Below, piece after piece: positions 51,045-60,140 of a stretch of 64,000 nucleotides of DNA. Below the pieces are notes generated by a model, which saw only the letters and a list, made by a program, of their open reading frames with translations, searched no databases and had not been told where the DNA came from. The DNA is from Amycolatopsis jejuensis (GTDB taxonomy: Bacteria; Actinomycetota; Actinomycetes; Mycobacteriales; Pseudonocardiaceae). A program made the translations under genes and the position numbers. The DNA lies in contig NZ_JNYZ01000004.1 in the NCBI RefSeq assembly GCF_000717335.1, positions 357,918 through 421,917 on the forward strand. The letters run 5' to 3'. Positions within the stretch are counted from its first letter, which is position 1. The number at the start of each line of letters is the position of its first letter.

Positions 51045-52632
51045 CCGACCGCCCCAGCAACCGCTCCCGATGATGCTCCTCGTGCAGATCCCGTCGCCGC
51101 GCATGCAGCAGCTGCGCCAACGTCACCTCGCCGAGCACCCGCGAAGGATCGTGCCGATCGACCACCAGCGCATGCGTCGTGTGCCCGAGCGCCAGCTCGT
51201 TCGCGACATCCCGCAGCGTATCGTCGGAATACACCACGACCTTGCCGGACACATCCGCATCCGGTTGGTGCGTCATGACTTCATGCACGAAGAACGTCTC
51301 AAGTGGATCAGTCGTGTACTCGCGAGTGAGGTGCAGGCGACGCCGCGCGATCTTCTCCGTCAGCACGGAACGCTTGAGCAGCAACACCGACAGCGCATAC
51401 GCGGAGAACGACGCCACCACGAGCGGCAGCAGATAACTCCAAGCGTGCGTAAGCTCCAAAGTGAACACAATGCCGGTGAACGGCGACCGCATCACGCCGC
51501 CGACCACCGCCGCCAGCCCGCAGGTCGCCCAGAACCCCGGTGCGACATGCGGCAACAGCCCGCCTTCGGCCGCCCCGAGCGCGGCGCCGATCATGAACAC
51601 CGGCGCAAGCACGCCACCGGACGTCCCGGACCCCAGTGACAGCGCCCAGATCAGCGTTTTCACCACGAGAATCCCGACGATCAGCGACGCCGTGGCGTGA
51701 CCGGTGAGCAGCGTGTCGATCACGTCGTACCCGACGCCGAGCGCATGCGGTTCGATCAGGCCGCCGACCCCGATCACGAGACCGCCGATCGCGGGCCACC
51801 ACATCCAGTGCACCGGCAGCCTGCCGAAGAGGTCTTCGGCGAAGTAGACGAGGGCGGTCGCACCGATCGCCAGCAACCCGCCGGTGAGGCCGGGAATCAG
51901 CGCGAGTCCGTCGGCGAGCGGCCCTGGCCCGGAACCGGTGACCGGAACACCGAAGATCGGCCCGGTACCGAGCAGGAATCCGCGGCACACGGTCGCCACC
52001 GACACCGCGGCGGCCACCGGCACGAGGCTGCGCGGCCGCCATTCGAAGAGCAGCAGTTCCACCGCAAGCAACACCGAGGCGAGTGGCGCGTTGAACGTCG
52101 CCGCCATCCCGCCCGCGGCACCGGCGACGAGCAGCGTCTTGCGCTCGTCGGCAGACAGCTTCAGCCCCTGCGCGAGAATCGACCCGACCGCACCGCCGGT
52201 CATGATGATCGGCCCCTCGGCCCCGAACGGCCCACCGGTGCCGATGCTGACCGCCGCGGACACCGGCTTCAGTACCGCGACGCGCGGCGCGACGCGGCTG
52301 CCACCGGTGAGGATCGCCTCGATCGCTTCCGGCATGCCGTGGCCGCGGATCTTCTCCGACCCGTACCGCGCCATCAAGCCGATCACGAGCCCGCCGACGA
52401 CCGGCGCGAGCAGCACCAGGAACCACGGGTGATGCTGCGCGCCCGGCGCGACGAGATCCGTGGCGACCCGCTGGTAAAAGACCAGGTTGGTGATCAGGCC
52501 GATGAGCTTGAGTAGCGCGTACGCCGCCACCGCGGCCGCGCCGCCGACCGGTAACGCGATCGCGGTGATCAGGAGCATCCGCGGGTGGACAGCGAAGTCG
52601 CCGAGATGCGCGGCCCGCGCCGTACCCTTCAC
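51031..52632 (-). CDS. ClC-type chloride channel/transporter with C-terminal CBS domain
   Basis: 533 residues from the GTG at 52632, which overlaps the MarR stop. The open frame extends further upstream inside marR but only in a shadow frame. Ion-path motifs are GTGGPFGAEGPI (with the gating Glu), GSGTSGGVLAPVF and the C-terminal membrane part. The last 100 residues form a CBS pair-like region (FFVHEVMTHQPDADVSGKVV). It probably exchanges Cl- for H+ in response to acid or salt stress. Confidence 0.9.
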   Translation of the reverse strand: MKGTARAAHLGDFAVHPRMLLITAIALPVGGAAAVAAYALLKLIGLITNLVFYQRVATDLVAPGAQHHPWFLVLLAPVVGGLVIGLMARYGSEKIRGHGMPEAIEAILTGGSRVAPRVAVLKPVSAAVSIGTGGPFGAEGPIIMTGGAVGSILAQGLKLSADERKTLLVAGAAGGMAATFNAPLASVLLAVELLLFEWRPRSLVPVAAAVSVATVCRGFLLGTGPIFGVPVTGSGPGPLADGLALIPGLTGGLLAIGATALVYFAEDLFGRLPVHWMWWPAIGGLVIGVGGLIEPHALGVGYDVIDTLLTGHATASLIVGILVVKTLIWALSLGSGTSGGVLAPVFMIGAALGAAEGGLLPHVAPGFWATCGLAAVVGGVMRSPFTGIVFTLELTHAWSYLLPLVVASFSAYALSVLLLKRSVLTEKIARRRLHLTREYTTDPLETFFVHEVMTHQPDADVSGKVVVYSDDTLRDVANELALGHTTHALVVDRHDPSRVLGEVTLAQLLHARRRDLHEEHHRERLLGRSVNVG

Positions 52633-53093
52633 AGCCGTCCCGGCCCGGCCGTGGGCACGCCGGGTGCCGCTTCCGCCGCGGAAAGCAGGTCCCGCATCGC
52701 CGCCGATACCGCCGAACGCCGCGTCACCGGCACCTCCGCCAGCAGTTCGGCCAGCCCGCGATGCCTCCGGTCGACCACGCCGGCCACGACCTCGCGCCCG
52801 GTGTCGGTGACCTCGACCGTCACCACGGTCCGCCGGTGCTCGTCCTCGCCGCGCACGACGTACCCGTGCGCCTCCAGCTTGTCCGCCAGCCGGGTGACCG
52901 ACGAGGCGTTCACGCCCATCGCCTCGGCCAGCCGCGAACACGGCACGCGACCGAGACTGTCGAGCACCACGAGCAACCGCACCTGCGGAAACGTGACCCC
53001 GCGTGGGGCAGCGTGCGCGCTGTCCCACGCCACGGCGACCAGCACCCGGGTCAGCCGTTCGAGGTCGGCCACGTCTTCGGACAAAGCTTGCAT
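52629..53093 (-). CDS. MarR family transcriptional regulator
   Basis: 154 residues from the ATG at 53093 (MQALSED). The winged helix covers about 35-100: VTFPQVRLLVVLDSLGRVPC, then MGVNASSVTRLADKLEAHGY and DEHRRTVVTVEVT. It is the first gene of a pair with the ClC transporter (GTGA overlap). A palindrome, TTGCA-TAG-TGCAA, covers the start codon, so it probably represses itself and the transporter. Confidence 0.88.
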   Translation of the reverse strand: MQALSEDVADLERLTRVLVAVAWDSAHAAPRGVTFPQVRLLVVLDSLGRVPCSRLAEAMGVNASSVTRLADKLEAHGYVVRGEDEHRRTVVTVEVTDTGREVVAGVVDRRHRGLAELLAEVPVTRRSAVSAAMRDLLSAAEAAPGVPTAGPGRL

Positions 53094-53100
53094 AGTGCAA
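53088..53100. promoter_or_regulatory. palindromic MarR operator over the marR start codon
   Basis: TTGCA (53088-53092) TAG TGCAA (53096-53100) is a perfect inverted repeat that includes the ATG. A weaker TTGC-TATAGA-CAA lies 4 bp further upstream and could be a second site. Confidence 0.55.
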
Positions 53101-53152
53101 AAGTTGCTATAGACAATGCCCGTGGTCAAGGGTGCGTTCGGTCACGCCGGTT

Positions 53153-53608
53153 TCACACCAGCAGCGCCGTGAGGCATCGCTCGAGATCAGCCCACCATCC
53201 GGCAGGCGGCACGTCCCGCGGCTGGAGCGCAACCACCTTCGCGACGAGATCCGGCCGGTTCTCGCGCCAGGCGTAGGCGAGCAGCTCGTCGTAATGCTCG
53301 CGAGGCAGCCACCCCTGTTCCCGGCCGGTCTCGAGCCGGAAGAGCTGGCGCGCGAGGTCGACACTGCTTCGATCCAGACTACGAAGTTCGCCGGCAAGCC
53401 GTTGCGCTGCTTCGAAATCCCCCGCCCGCACACTGTGCACAGCGAGGAAAAGCGTGGTGACGGCCAGAATGTCCGACCGGTGCACCCCGCCCTCCGCGGC
53501 CAGATGCTCGGCCAGCTGGAAACTGCGTTTCCGCTGCCCGTGGTGCAAGGTTTCCGCCAGCGCCTGCCGTTGCCGGCTGAGGTAATCGTCTTCATCCAGG
53601 TACCGCAC
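53153..53608 (-). CDS. hypothetical protein of 151 residues
   Basis: The GTG start at 53608 follows GGGGAGGG. The protein is helical and charged (YLSRQRQALAETLHHGQRKR, LAVHSVRAGDFEAAQRLAGE, LFRLETGREQGWLPREHYDE), perhaps a TPR-like helical bundle, with no signal peptide or membrane helix. I do not recognise a family. A second small gene is 176 bp upstream in the same direction, and marR follows it downstream. Confidence 0.6.
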   Translation of the reverse strand: MRYLDEDDYLSRQRQALAETLHHGQRKRSFQLAEHLAAEGGVHRSDILAVTTLFLAVHSVRAGDFEAAQRLAGELRSLDRSSVDLARQLFRLETGREQGWLPREHYDELLAYAWRENRPDLVAKVVALQPRDVPPAGWWADLERCLTALLV

Positions 53609-53784
53609 AGCGTCCCTCCCCTTACGGCCCGGTCCCGACCCGAACCGCCTCCCTGTACAGGATGCTCCACCAGGGTGACAGATACGTCGGCCGGACTCAG
53701 CCGTTCGGAGCAAACGCTGCCACCCGCGGGCAGGACCATTTCCTATCCGGCCCGCAGGGGAATTTTCCCCGAACCGGACGAAAC

Positions 53785-53979
53785 TCAGGCGACCTCGGTG
53801 CGGCTGCCGCCGGGGGTGTGCAGCCCCAGCATGTCCAGCAGCAGTGCGCATTCCCCGGCGTCCTTGGCCCGGGATGCGACTGCCAGCGCTGCCTTGCGGC
53901 GGCGTTCCTCCTGGCGGGCCATGTCCGTGTCGTCCACGAGGTCCGGTGCCGGGTGCAATCCGGTGGTCAGGTCTCGCAT
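53785..53979 (-). CDS. small conserved-looking protein of 64 residues
   Basis: The ATG at 53979 is preceded by GGGGAGGAG. The sequence begins RDLTTGLHPAPDLVDDTDMA, has a basic helix ARQEERRRKAALAVASRAKD and ends CALLLDMLGLHTPGGSRTE. It is likely a short helical regulator or adaptor, but I cannot name it. The ribosome site is strong and the coding bias normal, so I take it as real. The gap to the next gene (53609-53784) shows nothing else. Confidence 0.55.
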   Translation of the reverse strand: MRDLTTGLHPAPDLVDDTDMARQEERRRKAALAVASRAKDAGECALLLDMLGLHTPGGSRTEVA

Positions 53980-54131
53980 TGGTGGCTCCTCCCCGTTCCG
54001 CTTCAGCGAACGTTCCCCGCGCTCGCTGTCACCCGTTCAACGGCGCAGCGGCGCCGGATGTTCCGATGACCCCGGTCACGTCCGGACCGTCCTCTGTGGA
54101 CCTCCCCGTTCGGGTGATCCGAGTGGCCTCA

Positions 54132-54145
54132 CTCACGTGGGTGAG
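54132..54145. promoter_or_regulatory. inverted repeat before the MCE gene
   Basis: CTCAC (54132-54136) GTGG GTGAG (54141-54145), 15 bp before the MCE start. It could be an operator or a small RNA hairpin over the ribosome site. Confidence 0.35.
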
Positions 54146-54159
54146 CCACCATCCCCGCT

Positions 54160-55122
54160 GTGTCTCCCGTGCGCACCGCCCTCGCCGGGCTGACCGTGCT
54201 GGCGCTCGCCGTCGTGACCGCGTTGCAAGCCCCGAATCTGCCGGTGATCGGCGACGGCACCGCGTACGCCGCCGAGTTCAGCGAAGCCGCCGGGCTTCAG
54301 GCGGGCAACGACGTGCGGGTCGCGGGGGTGAAAATCGGCCGGGTGTCGCGGATCGCCCTCGACGGGGCATCCGTGCGGGTTTCGTTCCGGGTGTCCGGTG
54401 CGTGGCTCGGCGACCGGACGTCGGCGTCGATCCGGATCAAGACCGTGCTCGGCCAGAAGTACCTCGCGCTCGACCCGGCGGGTGACGCGTCGCTCGACCC
54501 GCAGCTGCCGATCCCGCGCAGCCGCACCACCGTCCCGTACGACGTGTTGCCCGCGTTCCGCGACCTGGCCACGACGGTCGACCGCATCGACACCACTCAG
54601 CTGGCGCACAGCTTCCGCACGATTTCCGACACCTTCGCGCACACCCCCGCCGACGTGCGCGCCACCCTCACCGGCCTCTCCCGGCTGTCGGACTCCGTCG
54701 CCTCCCGCGACGCGAAACTGTCTCACCTGCTCGCCGGAACGCGCACCGTCTCGGCCACCCTCGCCGACCGCGACACAGCACTGACCCGGCTCATTACCGA
54801 CGGAAACCAGCTGCTCGACGAGGTCCGTACCCGCGAATCGGCAGTTTCCGAACTCCTCGACGGCACCCGCAAGCTGAGCCGGGAACTCGCCGGTCTCGTC
54901 GCCGACACCGACCTCGACCCGGTACTCACCCAGCTCGACCGGCTCACCGCGCTGCTCGAACGCAACCGCGACTCGCTGGCCGAATCGGTCCGGAAACTCG
55001 CCCCGCTCGTCCGGCTCGCCGCGAATCTCACCGGCAACGGCCGCTGGATCGACGGTTACCTGTGCGGCCTGCTGCTCCCCGCCGTCGGACCGCTCAACGA
55101 GCCCGGTTGTTTCAGTCCATGA
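54160..55122 (+). CDS. orphan MCE (MlaD) family protein
   Basis: 320 residues from a GTG at 54160 (GTG 54169 also possible). One N-terminal membrane helix (LAGLTVLALAVVTALQAPNL), then the MlaD domain AAGLQAGNDVRVAGVKIGRV to YLALDP, then a long helical part with repeated LSRL/TRTL heptads, ending in CFSP as in MceC/MceD proteins. These proteins form lipid-transfer tubes with YrbE permeases and an ATPase, usually six mce genes together. None of these is near, so it is a lone or spread-out member. Confidence 0.87.
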   Translation: MSPVRTALAGLTVLALAVVTALQAPNLPVIGDGTAYAAEFSEAAGLQAGNDVRVAGVKIGRVSRIALDGASVRVSFRVSGAWLGDRTSASIRIKTVLGQKYLALDPAGDASLDPQLPIPRSRTTVPYDVLPAFRDLATTVDRIDTTQLAHSFRTISDTFAHTPADVRATLTGLSRLSDSVASRDAKLSHLLAGTRTVSATLADRDTALTRLITDGNQLLDEVRTRESAVSELLDGTRKLSRELAGLVADTDLDPVLTQLDRLTALLERNRDSLAESVRKLAPLVRLAANLTGNGRWIDGYLCGLLLPAVGPLNEPGCFSP

Positions 55123-55981
55123 GCCCCGGTCCGCCGGTGATCCGCACGGTGACCTGGTTGTCGTTGTAGGTGTAGGCCTCGTAGGTGTACTCGACACCGG
55201 TCTTCTCGACGTGCTCGGTCCAGGCCCGGTATTCGTGCCGCTTCCAGCCGGGGAAGTTGAAGAACTCGTCGAAATGCACGATGCTGCCCGGCCGCAGCCG
55301 CGGGCCGACGTTGTCCAGCACGGTTTTCGCGGAACTGTAGAGATCGCCGTCGACGTGCACGAAATCCACCGGTCCGGAGTGCTTCTCCAGGAATCCGGGC
55401 AGGGTGTCGCCGAACAGGCCGACGACCAGCTCGGCACCGGGTACGTCGGGCAGGTCGTCGCGCGCGAAGGCACCGGCGGGCATGCCGTTGAGCCAGGCTT
55501 CGGGAAGCCCGTCGAACGAATCGAAGCCGTACACCTCGGTCGCCTTGCGGGCCGCCGTGATGGTGCGCAGCGTGTTGCCGGTCGCGACGCCGAACTCCAG
55601 CGCCATTCCGCCGGTGGGCGCGAGCGAAAGCGCGTACTCGAGCGTCTCTTTCGGGCTCCCGAAATGCCGCGCCCCGATCAGGCTTTCCCGCGCGAAGACG
55701 TTGCTCTCCAGCGCCGCGTCCTGGTCTCCGGCGTACACGATGTCGCGGCGGCTGCGGATTTCGAACTCGACCACCCGATCGAGAAGCCGATCCCCCTGCC
55801 GGACGATCTCGGCCCGCAGTTCTTCGCGGGTCCGCTGCAGCTCGTCCCGCAGCTCGGCCAGCCGGGCGGAATGCGGATCATGCAGCCGGGCCGACGCTCC
55901 CCGCAGCACCCGCCCTGCCCTCCGGCGCAGTGCCGGGCCCAGTTTTCTTGCCGTCAAACGATCTTGGGGCTCCTGGTTCAT
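55112..55981 (-). CDS. TylF/MycF-type SAM-dependent methyltransferase
   Basis: 289 residues. A basic N-terminal segment and coiled coil (LAELRDELQRTREELRAEIV) precede the Rossmann domain. The SAM loop is GMALEFGVATGNTLRTI, the acid loop YGFDSFDGLPEAW, and metal ligands are likely in DFVHVDGDLYSSAKTVLDN and IVHFDEFFNFPGW. TylF and MycF methylate sugar hydroxyls of macrolides, but many relatives act in wall glycan or unknown pathways. No biosynthetic cluster surrounds it. It overlaps the MCE end by 11 bp. Confidence 0.85.
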   Translation of the reverse strand: MNQEPQDRLTARKLGPALRRRAGRVLRGASARLHDPHSARLAELRDELQRTREELRAEIVRQGDRLLDRVVEFEIRSRRDIVYAGDQDAALESNVFARESLIGARHFGSPKETLEYALSLAPTGGMALEFGVATGNTLRTITAARKATEVYGFDSFDGLPEAWLNGMPAGAFARDDLPDVPGAELVVGLFGDTLPGFLEKHSGPVDFVHVDGDLYSSAKTVLDNVGPRLRPGSIVHFDEFFNFPGWKRHEYRAWTEHVEKTGVEYTYEAYTYNDNQVTVRITGGPGLMD

Positions 55982-56220
55982 CCGGGGACGATAGCCGACA
56001 ATGCGGCGACGCTCCGAAGGGGCCGCTTTTACCCCGTCCGGCGGCCGAGCGCTGCTTCCCGGTCACCCGCCACACCCACCCCGGCTGCCTCCCCGCAACG
56101 TGCGGACGCCACTATGTCCCGCGTGGCGATCTTGGCAGCCCGGCTCTGGTGGGCCTGGCAGACGGTCCGGTCCGCAGGCATGGCTTACCGCGCCGCGGCG
56201 CAGCGCCCTGCCCCCCGAGA

Positions 56221-57135
56221 TCAGCGTTCCTGACTGTCGCCACCCTGTTCGGCGAGGAACGCCTCGAACTGCGACCCCAGTTCCTCCGCCGTCGGCAGAT
56301 GCTCCTGCGATTCGGCCAGCAGGCTCTGCCCGGACGCCTCGGCGAACGTGTCGTACTGCCGTTCTAGCGCCCGCACCACGTCGGCGACCTCGTCGGATTC
56401 CGCGACCTGCCGGTCGATCTCCGCGTTGGCCACCTCCGACGCCGCGCGCAGCTCGCCGTCCGGCAGCCGCAGCCCGGTGGCACGGCCGATCGACTCCAGT
56501 ACCTGCAGAGCGGCCGCCGGGTACGCCGACTGGGCCAGGTAGTGCGGCACGTGTGCGGCGAAGCCCATCGCGTCGTGGCCCCATTCGCCGAAGCGGTACT
56601 CCAGCATCGCGGCGGCGCTGCCCGGCACCTGCATTCGGTTGGGCAGCGGCTGGTGGTCGCCGATGAGGCTGTCGCGGGTCGCATGCGTGGTGACGCCAAG
56701 CGGACGCGTGTGCGGGGCACCCATCGGAATCCCGTGGTAACCCACGGTGAGCCGCACACCCCAGCGCTCCACCAATTGCCGCACCGCGGCGGCGAACCGC
56801 TCCCATTCGTGGTCCGGTTCGGGGCCGGACAGCAGCAGGAACGGGGTCCCGTCGGTGTCGTGCATCAGGCGGATGGCCAGCTCGGGGGCCTCGTAGTCCT
56901 CCCAGTGGTCCACTGCGTAGGTCATCGACGGGCGCCGCGACCGGTAGTCGATGAGGCGGTCGACGTCGAAGCGCGCGATGACCCGGTTCTCGATCTCGCC
57001 GGTGAGGTGGTCGGTGACCAGCCGCCCGGTCGACCCCGCGTCCATGAAGCCCTCGAAGAAGTGCAGGAGCACGGCTCCGTCCAGGTCGGGGACGTCCGAG
57101 TCCACCTCGTACAGTTCCTCGGGATCGAATCCCAC
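56221..57135 (-). CDS. PAC2 family (proteasome assembly chaperone-like) protein
   Basis: 304 residues from the GTG at 57135 with AGGAGG before it. VLLHFFEGFMDAGSTGRLVT, the GYHGIPMGAPHTRP loop and MQVPGSAAAMLEYRFGEWGH are typical of the actinobacterial PAC2 group. The C-terminal 60 residues form an acidic helical tail (ALERQYDTFAEASGQ). A role in proteasome assembly is suggested by the family name but unproved here. The 239 bp between it and the methyltransferase show no firm gene. Confidence 0.87.
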   Translation of the reverse strand: MGFDPEELYEVDSDVPDLDGAVLLHFFEGFMDAGSTGRLVTDHLTGEIENRVIARFDVDRLIDYRSRRPSMTYAVDHWEDYEAPELAIRLMHDTDGTPFLLLSGPEPDHEWERFAAAVRQLVERWGVRLTVGYHGIPMGAPHTRPLGVTTHATRDSLIGDHQPLPNRMQVPGSAAAMLEYRFGEWGHDAMGFAAHVPHYLAQSAYPAAALQVLESIGRATGLRLPDGELRAASEVANAEIDRQVAESDEVADVVRALERQYDTFAEASGQSLLAESQEHLPTAEELGSQFEAFLAEQGGDSQER

Positions 57136-57309
57136 CGGATCCTCCTGCTGCTCGCTTGCACGGACGTATCGACCTACAACGCGCCCCGGCCGCGAATCCA
57201 TCCCGCGCGCGGCGGAAATAGTAACGCGCTGCATCCGAAGACGACCCGGATCGGGGCAAGGTGACACTTGTCGTGGGCACCGGCTCGCCCGATCGGGCAC
57301 TCTGAGCAG

Positions 57310-57801
57310 GTGAACACCAACGTGTTGCGGCCTCCTGCGCACCGGGTCAGCCGGCGGGCGATCGGCCACTGGGCGGCGTCGGCAGGTGTCGGCTGGCTGC
57401 TGGTGATCGGCGTGCAGGCGGTGGTGGTCGCGACCGCGGACGACCCGCCGTCGTGGCTGACCGTGACGCTCGTGATCGCCTGCGTACTCGCCCCGCTGCA
57501 CCTGCTCGTGATGCCGCAATGGCGTTACCGCGTGCATCGCTGGGAGACGACCGCCGAGGCCGTCTACACGCAGTCCGGCTGGCTGAAGCAGGAATGGCGG
57601 ATCGCGCCGGTGTCGCGGATCCAGACGGTGGATGTCGAACGCGGGCCGCTGGAGCAGGTGTTCGGGCTGGCGCGGCTCACCGTCACCACCGCGTCCGCCG
57701 CCGGGCCGCTGCGGATTTCCGGGCTCGACTACGGCACCGCGGTCGCGCTGGCCGACGAGCTGACCCGCACCACCCAGGCCGTGCGGGGCGACGCGACGTG
57801 A
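57310..57801 (+). CDS. PH domain-containing membrane protein, small
   Basis: 163 residues from a GTG. Two membrane helices (AASAGVGWLLVIGVQAVVVA and LTVTLVIACVLAPLHLLVMP) precede a bacterial PH (YdbS-like, bPH2) domain: YRVHRWETTAEAVYTQSGWL, then RIAPVSRIQTVDVERGPLEQ, FGLARLTVTTASAAG. It is coupled to the large PH protein (GTGA overlap). Such YdbS/YdbT pairs are linked with resistance to peptides in Bacillus and other bacteria. Confidence 0.88.
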   Translation: MNTNVLRPPAHRVSRRAIGHWAASAGVGWLLVIGVQAVVVATADDPPSWLTVTLVIACVLAPLHLLVMPQWRYRVHRWETTAEAVYTQSGWLKQEWRIAPVSRIQTVDVERGPLEQVFGLARLTVTTASAAGPLRISGLDYGTAVALADELTRTTQAVRGDAT

Positions 57802-59321
57802 ACGCGACCGCGCCGTCCGCGCCGGTTTTTGCCGAAGGGACCGCCGAGGCGCCGTGGCACCGGCTCGACCGCCGGATGCTGCTGATCCGCCCGGTGCTCG
57901 ACCTGGTCCGGTCGCTGCCGCTGCTCGTCGGCGCGCTGTTGCTGGGGCACGGCAACAACTGGCAGTGGATCGGTGTCGCGGCGACCGTGGTCACCGTCGC
58001 CACCGGGATCTCGCACTGCCTGACCTCGCGCTACCGCATCACCGCGACCCAGGTCGAATGGCGGACCGGGCTGCTCCTGCGCAAGCAGCGCGCGGTGCCG
58101 CGCGACCGAATCCGCACTGTCGACGTGGTTTCGGAACCGAAACATCGGCTGTTCTCCCTTTCCGCGGTGCGAATCGGTACCGGACGACACGATCACGGCA
58201 AAGGCCCCGGCAAGGACCAGCTCGTGCTCGACGCGGTGACCCACGAGGAAGCCGAGCGGCTGCGGACCTTGCTGCTGCACCGGAAACCGGCCGAAGCGGC
58301 TGCTCCGCCGGAGTCGCTGGTCGCCGAGGTCGACAAGCGGTGGGTGCGGTACGCGCCGTTCACGCTGTCCGGGCTCGCGGTGGTCGGGGCGATTCTCGGC
58401 ACCGTTTACCAGTTCGCACGCGAGCTGCACTTCGATCCGGTGCGGTTCGGGCCGCTGCGCGAGCTCACGTCGCGGGTACTGGCGCAACCCGTGTGGATGA
58501 CCGTCGTCTGGGCGGCGGCAGGGTTGCTGCTGGTGGTGTCGGTGCTGTCGATCGGCGGGTACGTGCTGTCGTTCTGGAACTTCCGGCTCACCCGCGAACC
58601 CGGCGGCACGCTGCACATCCGGCGCGGGCTGGTCACGACGCGGTCGGTGTCGATTGAAGAAGACCGGCTGCGGGGCGTCGAGCTCAAGGAACCGTTGCCG
58701 CTGCGGATGGTGGGCGGCGCGAAATGCGTTGCGGTGGCGGCGGGACTGCGGGAAGGCAAGGGCGCGGACCGCGGCGGCGGGCTGCTGCTGCCACCGGCGC
58801 CGGTCGCGCGGGCCCGGGAAGTGGCGAGCGAGGTGCTCGGCGAGGACATCGCGAAAGTCCCCCTCGCGCGGCATCCCCGGGCGGCGCTGACCCGGCGGAT
58901 CAACCGGGCCGTCCTCGGCGTGCTGGCGCTCGCGGCCGCGTTGTTCGCGCTGGCGTGGCTGGACGTGCTGCCCGCCTGGCCGTGGCAGACGGCGCTCGTC
59001 CTGCTGCCGTTCGCGGTGCTGGTGGCCGTCGATCGGTACCGCGCGCTCGGGCACGCGGTGACCGGGCGGTACCTCGTGACGCGGACGGGGTCACTCGCCC
59101 GGGGGACCGTGGCGGTACGGCGTGATCGGCTCACCGGGATCGTGGTGCAGCGGTCGCTGTTCCAGCGCCGGGCCGGGCTGGTGACGGTGATCGCGCCGGT
59201 TGCCGCAGGACGCGGGCACTACCACGTGCCGGACGTTGCCGAGGGCGCCGGTCTCGCGCTCGCCGATACGGCCGTACCCGGACTGCTGACGCCGTTTCTC
59301 GTCCCCCCGGAGAAGCCCTGA
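57798..59321 (+). CDS. PH domain-containing membrane protein, large (YdbT-like)
   Basis: 507 residues from a GTG overlapping the previous stop. Three bPH2 repeats are visible, each with the pattern RGLVTTRSVSIEEDRLRGVE or alike (about 75-160, 260-340 and 420-490), separated by pairs of membrane helices. It partners the small PH protein upstream. The role is unknown, perhaps a membrane scaffold or a lipid-stress response. Confidence 0.88.
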   Translation: MNATAPSAPVFAEGTAEAPWHRLDRRMLLIRPVLDLVRSLPLLVGALLLGHGNNWQWIGVAATVVTVATGISHCLTSRYRITATQVEWRTGLLLRKQRAVPRDRIRTVDVVSEPKHRLFSLSAVRIGTGRHDHGKGPGKDQLVLDAVTHEEAERLRTLLLHRKPAEAAAPPESLVAEVDKRWVRYAPFTLSGLAVVGAILGTVYQFARELHFDPVRFGPLRELTSRVLAQPVWMTVVWAAAGLLLVVSVLSIGGYVLSFWNFRLTREPGGTLHIRRGLVTTRSVSIEEDRLRGVELKEPLPLRMVGGAKCVAVAAGLREGKGADRGGGLLLPPAPVARAREVASEVLGEDIAKVPLARHPRAALTRRINRAVLGVLALAAALFALAWLDVLPAWPWQTALVLLPFAVLVAVDRYRALGHAVTGRYLVTRTGSLARGTVAVRRDRLTGIVVQRSLFQRRAGLVTVIAPVAAGRGHYHVPDVAEGAGLALADTAVPGLLTPFLVPPEKP

Positions 59322-59326
59322 CCTGT

Positions 59327-59337
59327 GGTAATTTACC
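59327..59337. promoter_or_regulatory. palindrome before an IclR gene
   Basis: GGTAA-T-TTACC is a perfect 11-bp palindrome, 47 bp before the IclR ATG, a likely site for autoregulation. Confidence 0.5.
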
Positions 59338-59384
59338 GACGCGTTCGTCACTGAATCCGTTTGTGGCCACGAAGAGGTTTCAGG

Positions 59385-60140
59385 ATGCCGGACACCGGAC
59401 CCCGCCGGACGGCTGGCGCGAGCAGCTCGCGCAAGGTGCTGCAGCTGTTGCTGTCGTTCTCCGAACAGCGCTGGGAGGCCAGCGTCGCGGAGCTGGCCGA
59501 GATGATCGGCAGCCCGGTCGCCACCACGTACCGGTATGTGCAGCTGCTGAAAGAACTTCAGCTGCTCGAAGAATCCCGGTCCGGGCGCTACCACGTCACC
59601 AGCCGGGTGATGCCGCTCGCGCGTGCCGCCCGGCTCGCGAACGACCTCGCGCGGCTCGCGCGGCCGATGATGGAAGAGGCCGCGCGCGACCTCGGCGAAA
59701 CCATTCTGCTGTTCCAGCATTTCGGGGAATTGGCGGTGTGCAGTGACCGCGTCGAATGCGACCGGGCCATGCGGTTCACCTTTCAGCCGGGGCATTCCAT
59801 TCCGCTCGGCGTCGGCGCGACCGGGAAGATGCTGCTCGCCCTGCTGCCCGACGGCGAACGCGAACGCCAGGCCGCCCGGATCGCCCGTGAACGCGGCTCC
59901 GAGGTCCGCGATGATCTGAAGCATGCCCTGGTCAACCGGTATGCGCAGAGCTGGGGCGAGATCGAGGACGGCGTGTGGGCCTGCTCGGTGCCGGTGGACG
60001 CGGACCGGCTGCGGCCGAGTGTTTTGAGCCTCGTCGGACCGGCCACGCGCATCGGTGACGCCGAACGGGAAAGGGCGATCACGACGTTGCGCGGATATGC
60101 CGAGCAAATCGTCAAAGTGATTTCCGAGTATTCGGTGTGA
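59385..60140 (+). CDS. IclR family transcriptional regulator
   Basis: 251 residues. The winged helix is KVLQLLLSFSEQRWEASVAE, then IGSPVATTYRYVQLLKELQL and ESRSGRYHVT. The effector domain has HSIPLGVGATGKMLLALLPD and VWACSVPVDAD. It is coupled to a GNAT gene by a GTGA overlap. Its wider target is not visible; no catabolic gene lies next to it. Confidence 0.9.
   Translation: MPDTGPRRTAGASSSRKVLQLLLSFSEQRWEASVAELAEMIGSPVATTYRYVQLLKELQLLEESRSGRYHVTSRVMPLARAARLANDLARLARPMMEEAARDLGETILLFQHFGELAVCSDRVECDRAMRFTFQPGHSIPLGVGATGKMLLALLPDGERERQAARIARERGSEVRDDLKHALVNRYAQSWGEIEDGVWACSVPVDADRLRPSVLSLVGPATRIGDAERERAITTLRGYAEQIVKVISEYSV

Noticed and set aside
49731..55981. A biosynthetic gene cluster from the adenylating enzyme and TylF-type methyltransferase
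   Set aside because: They are 4 kb apart with unrelated genes between and no carrier, synthase or glycosyltransferase.
56114..56233. Possible 39-residue gene starting MSRVAILAARLWW
   Set aside because: No ribosome site, and its end overlaps the PAC2 stop; too little evidence.
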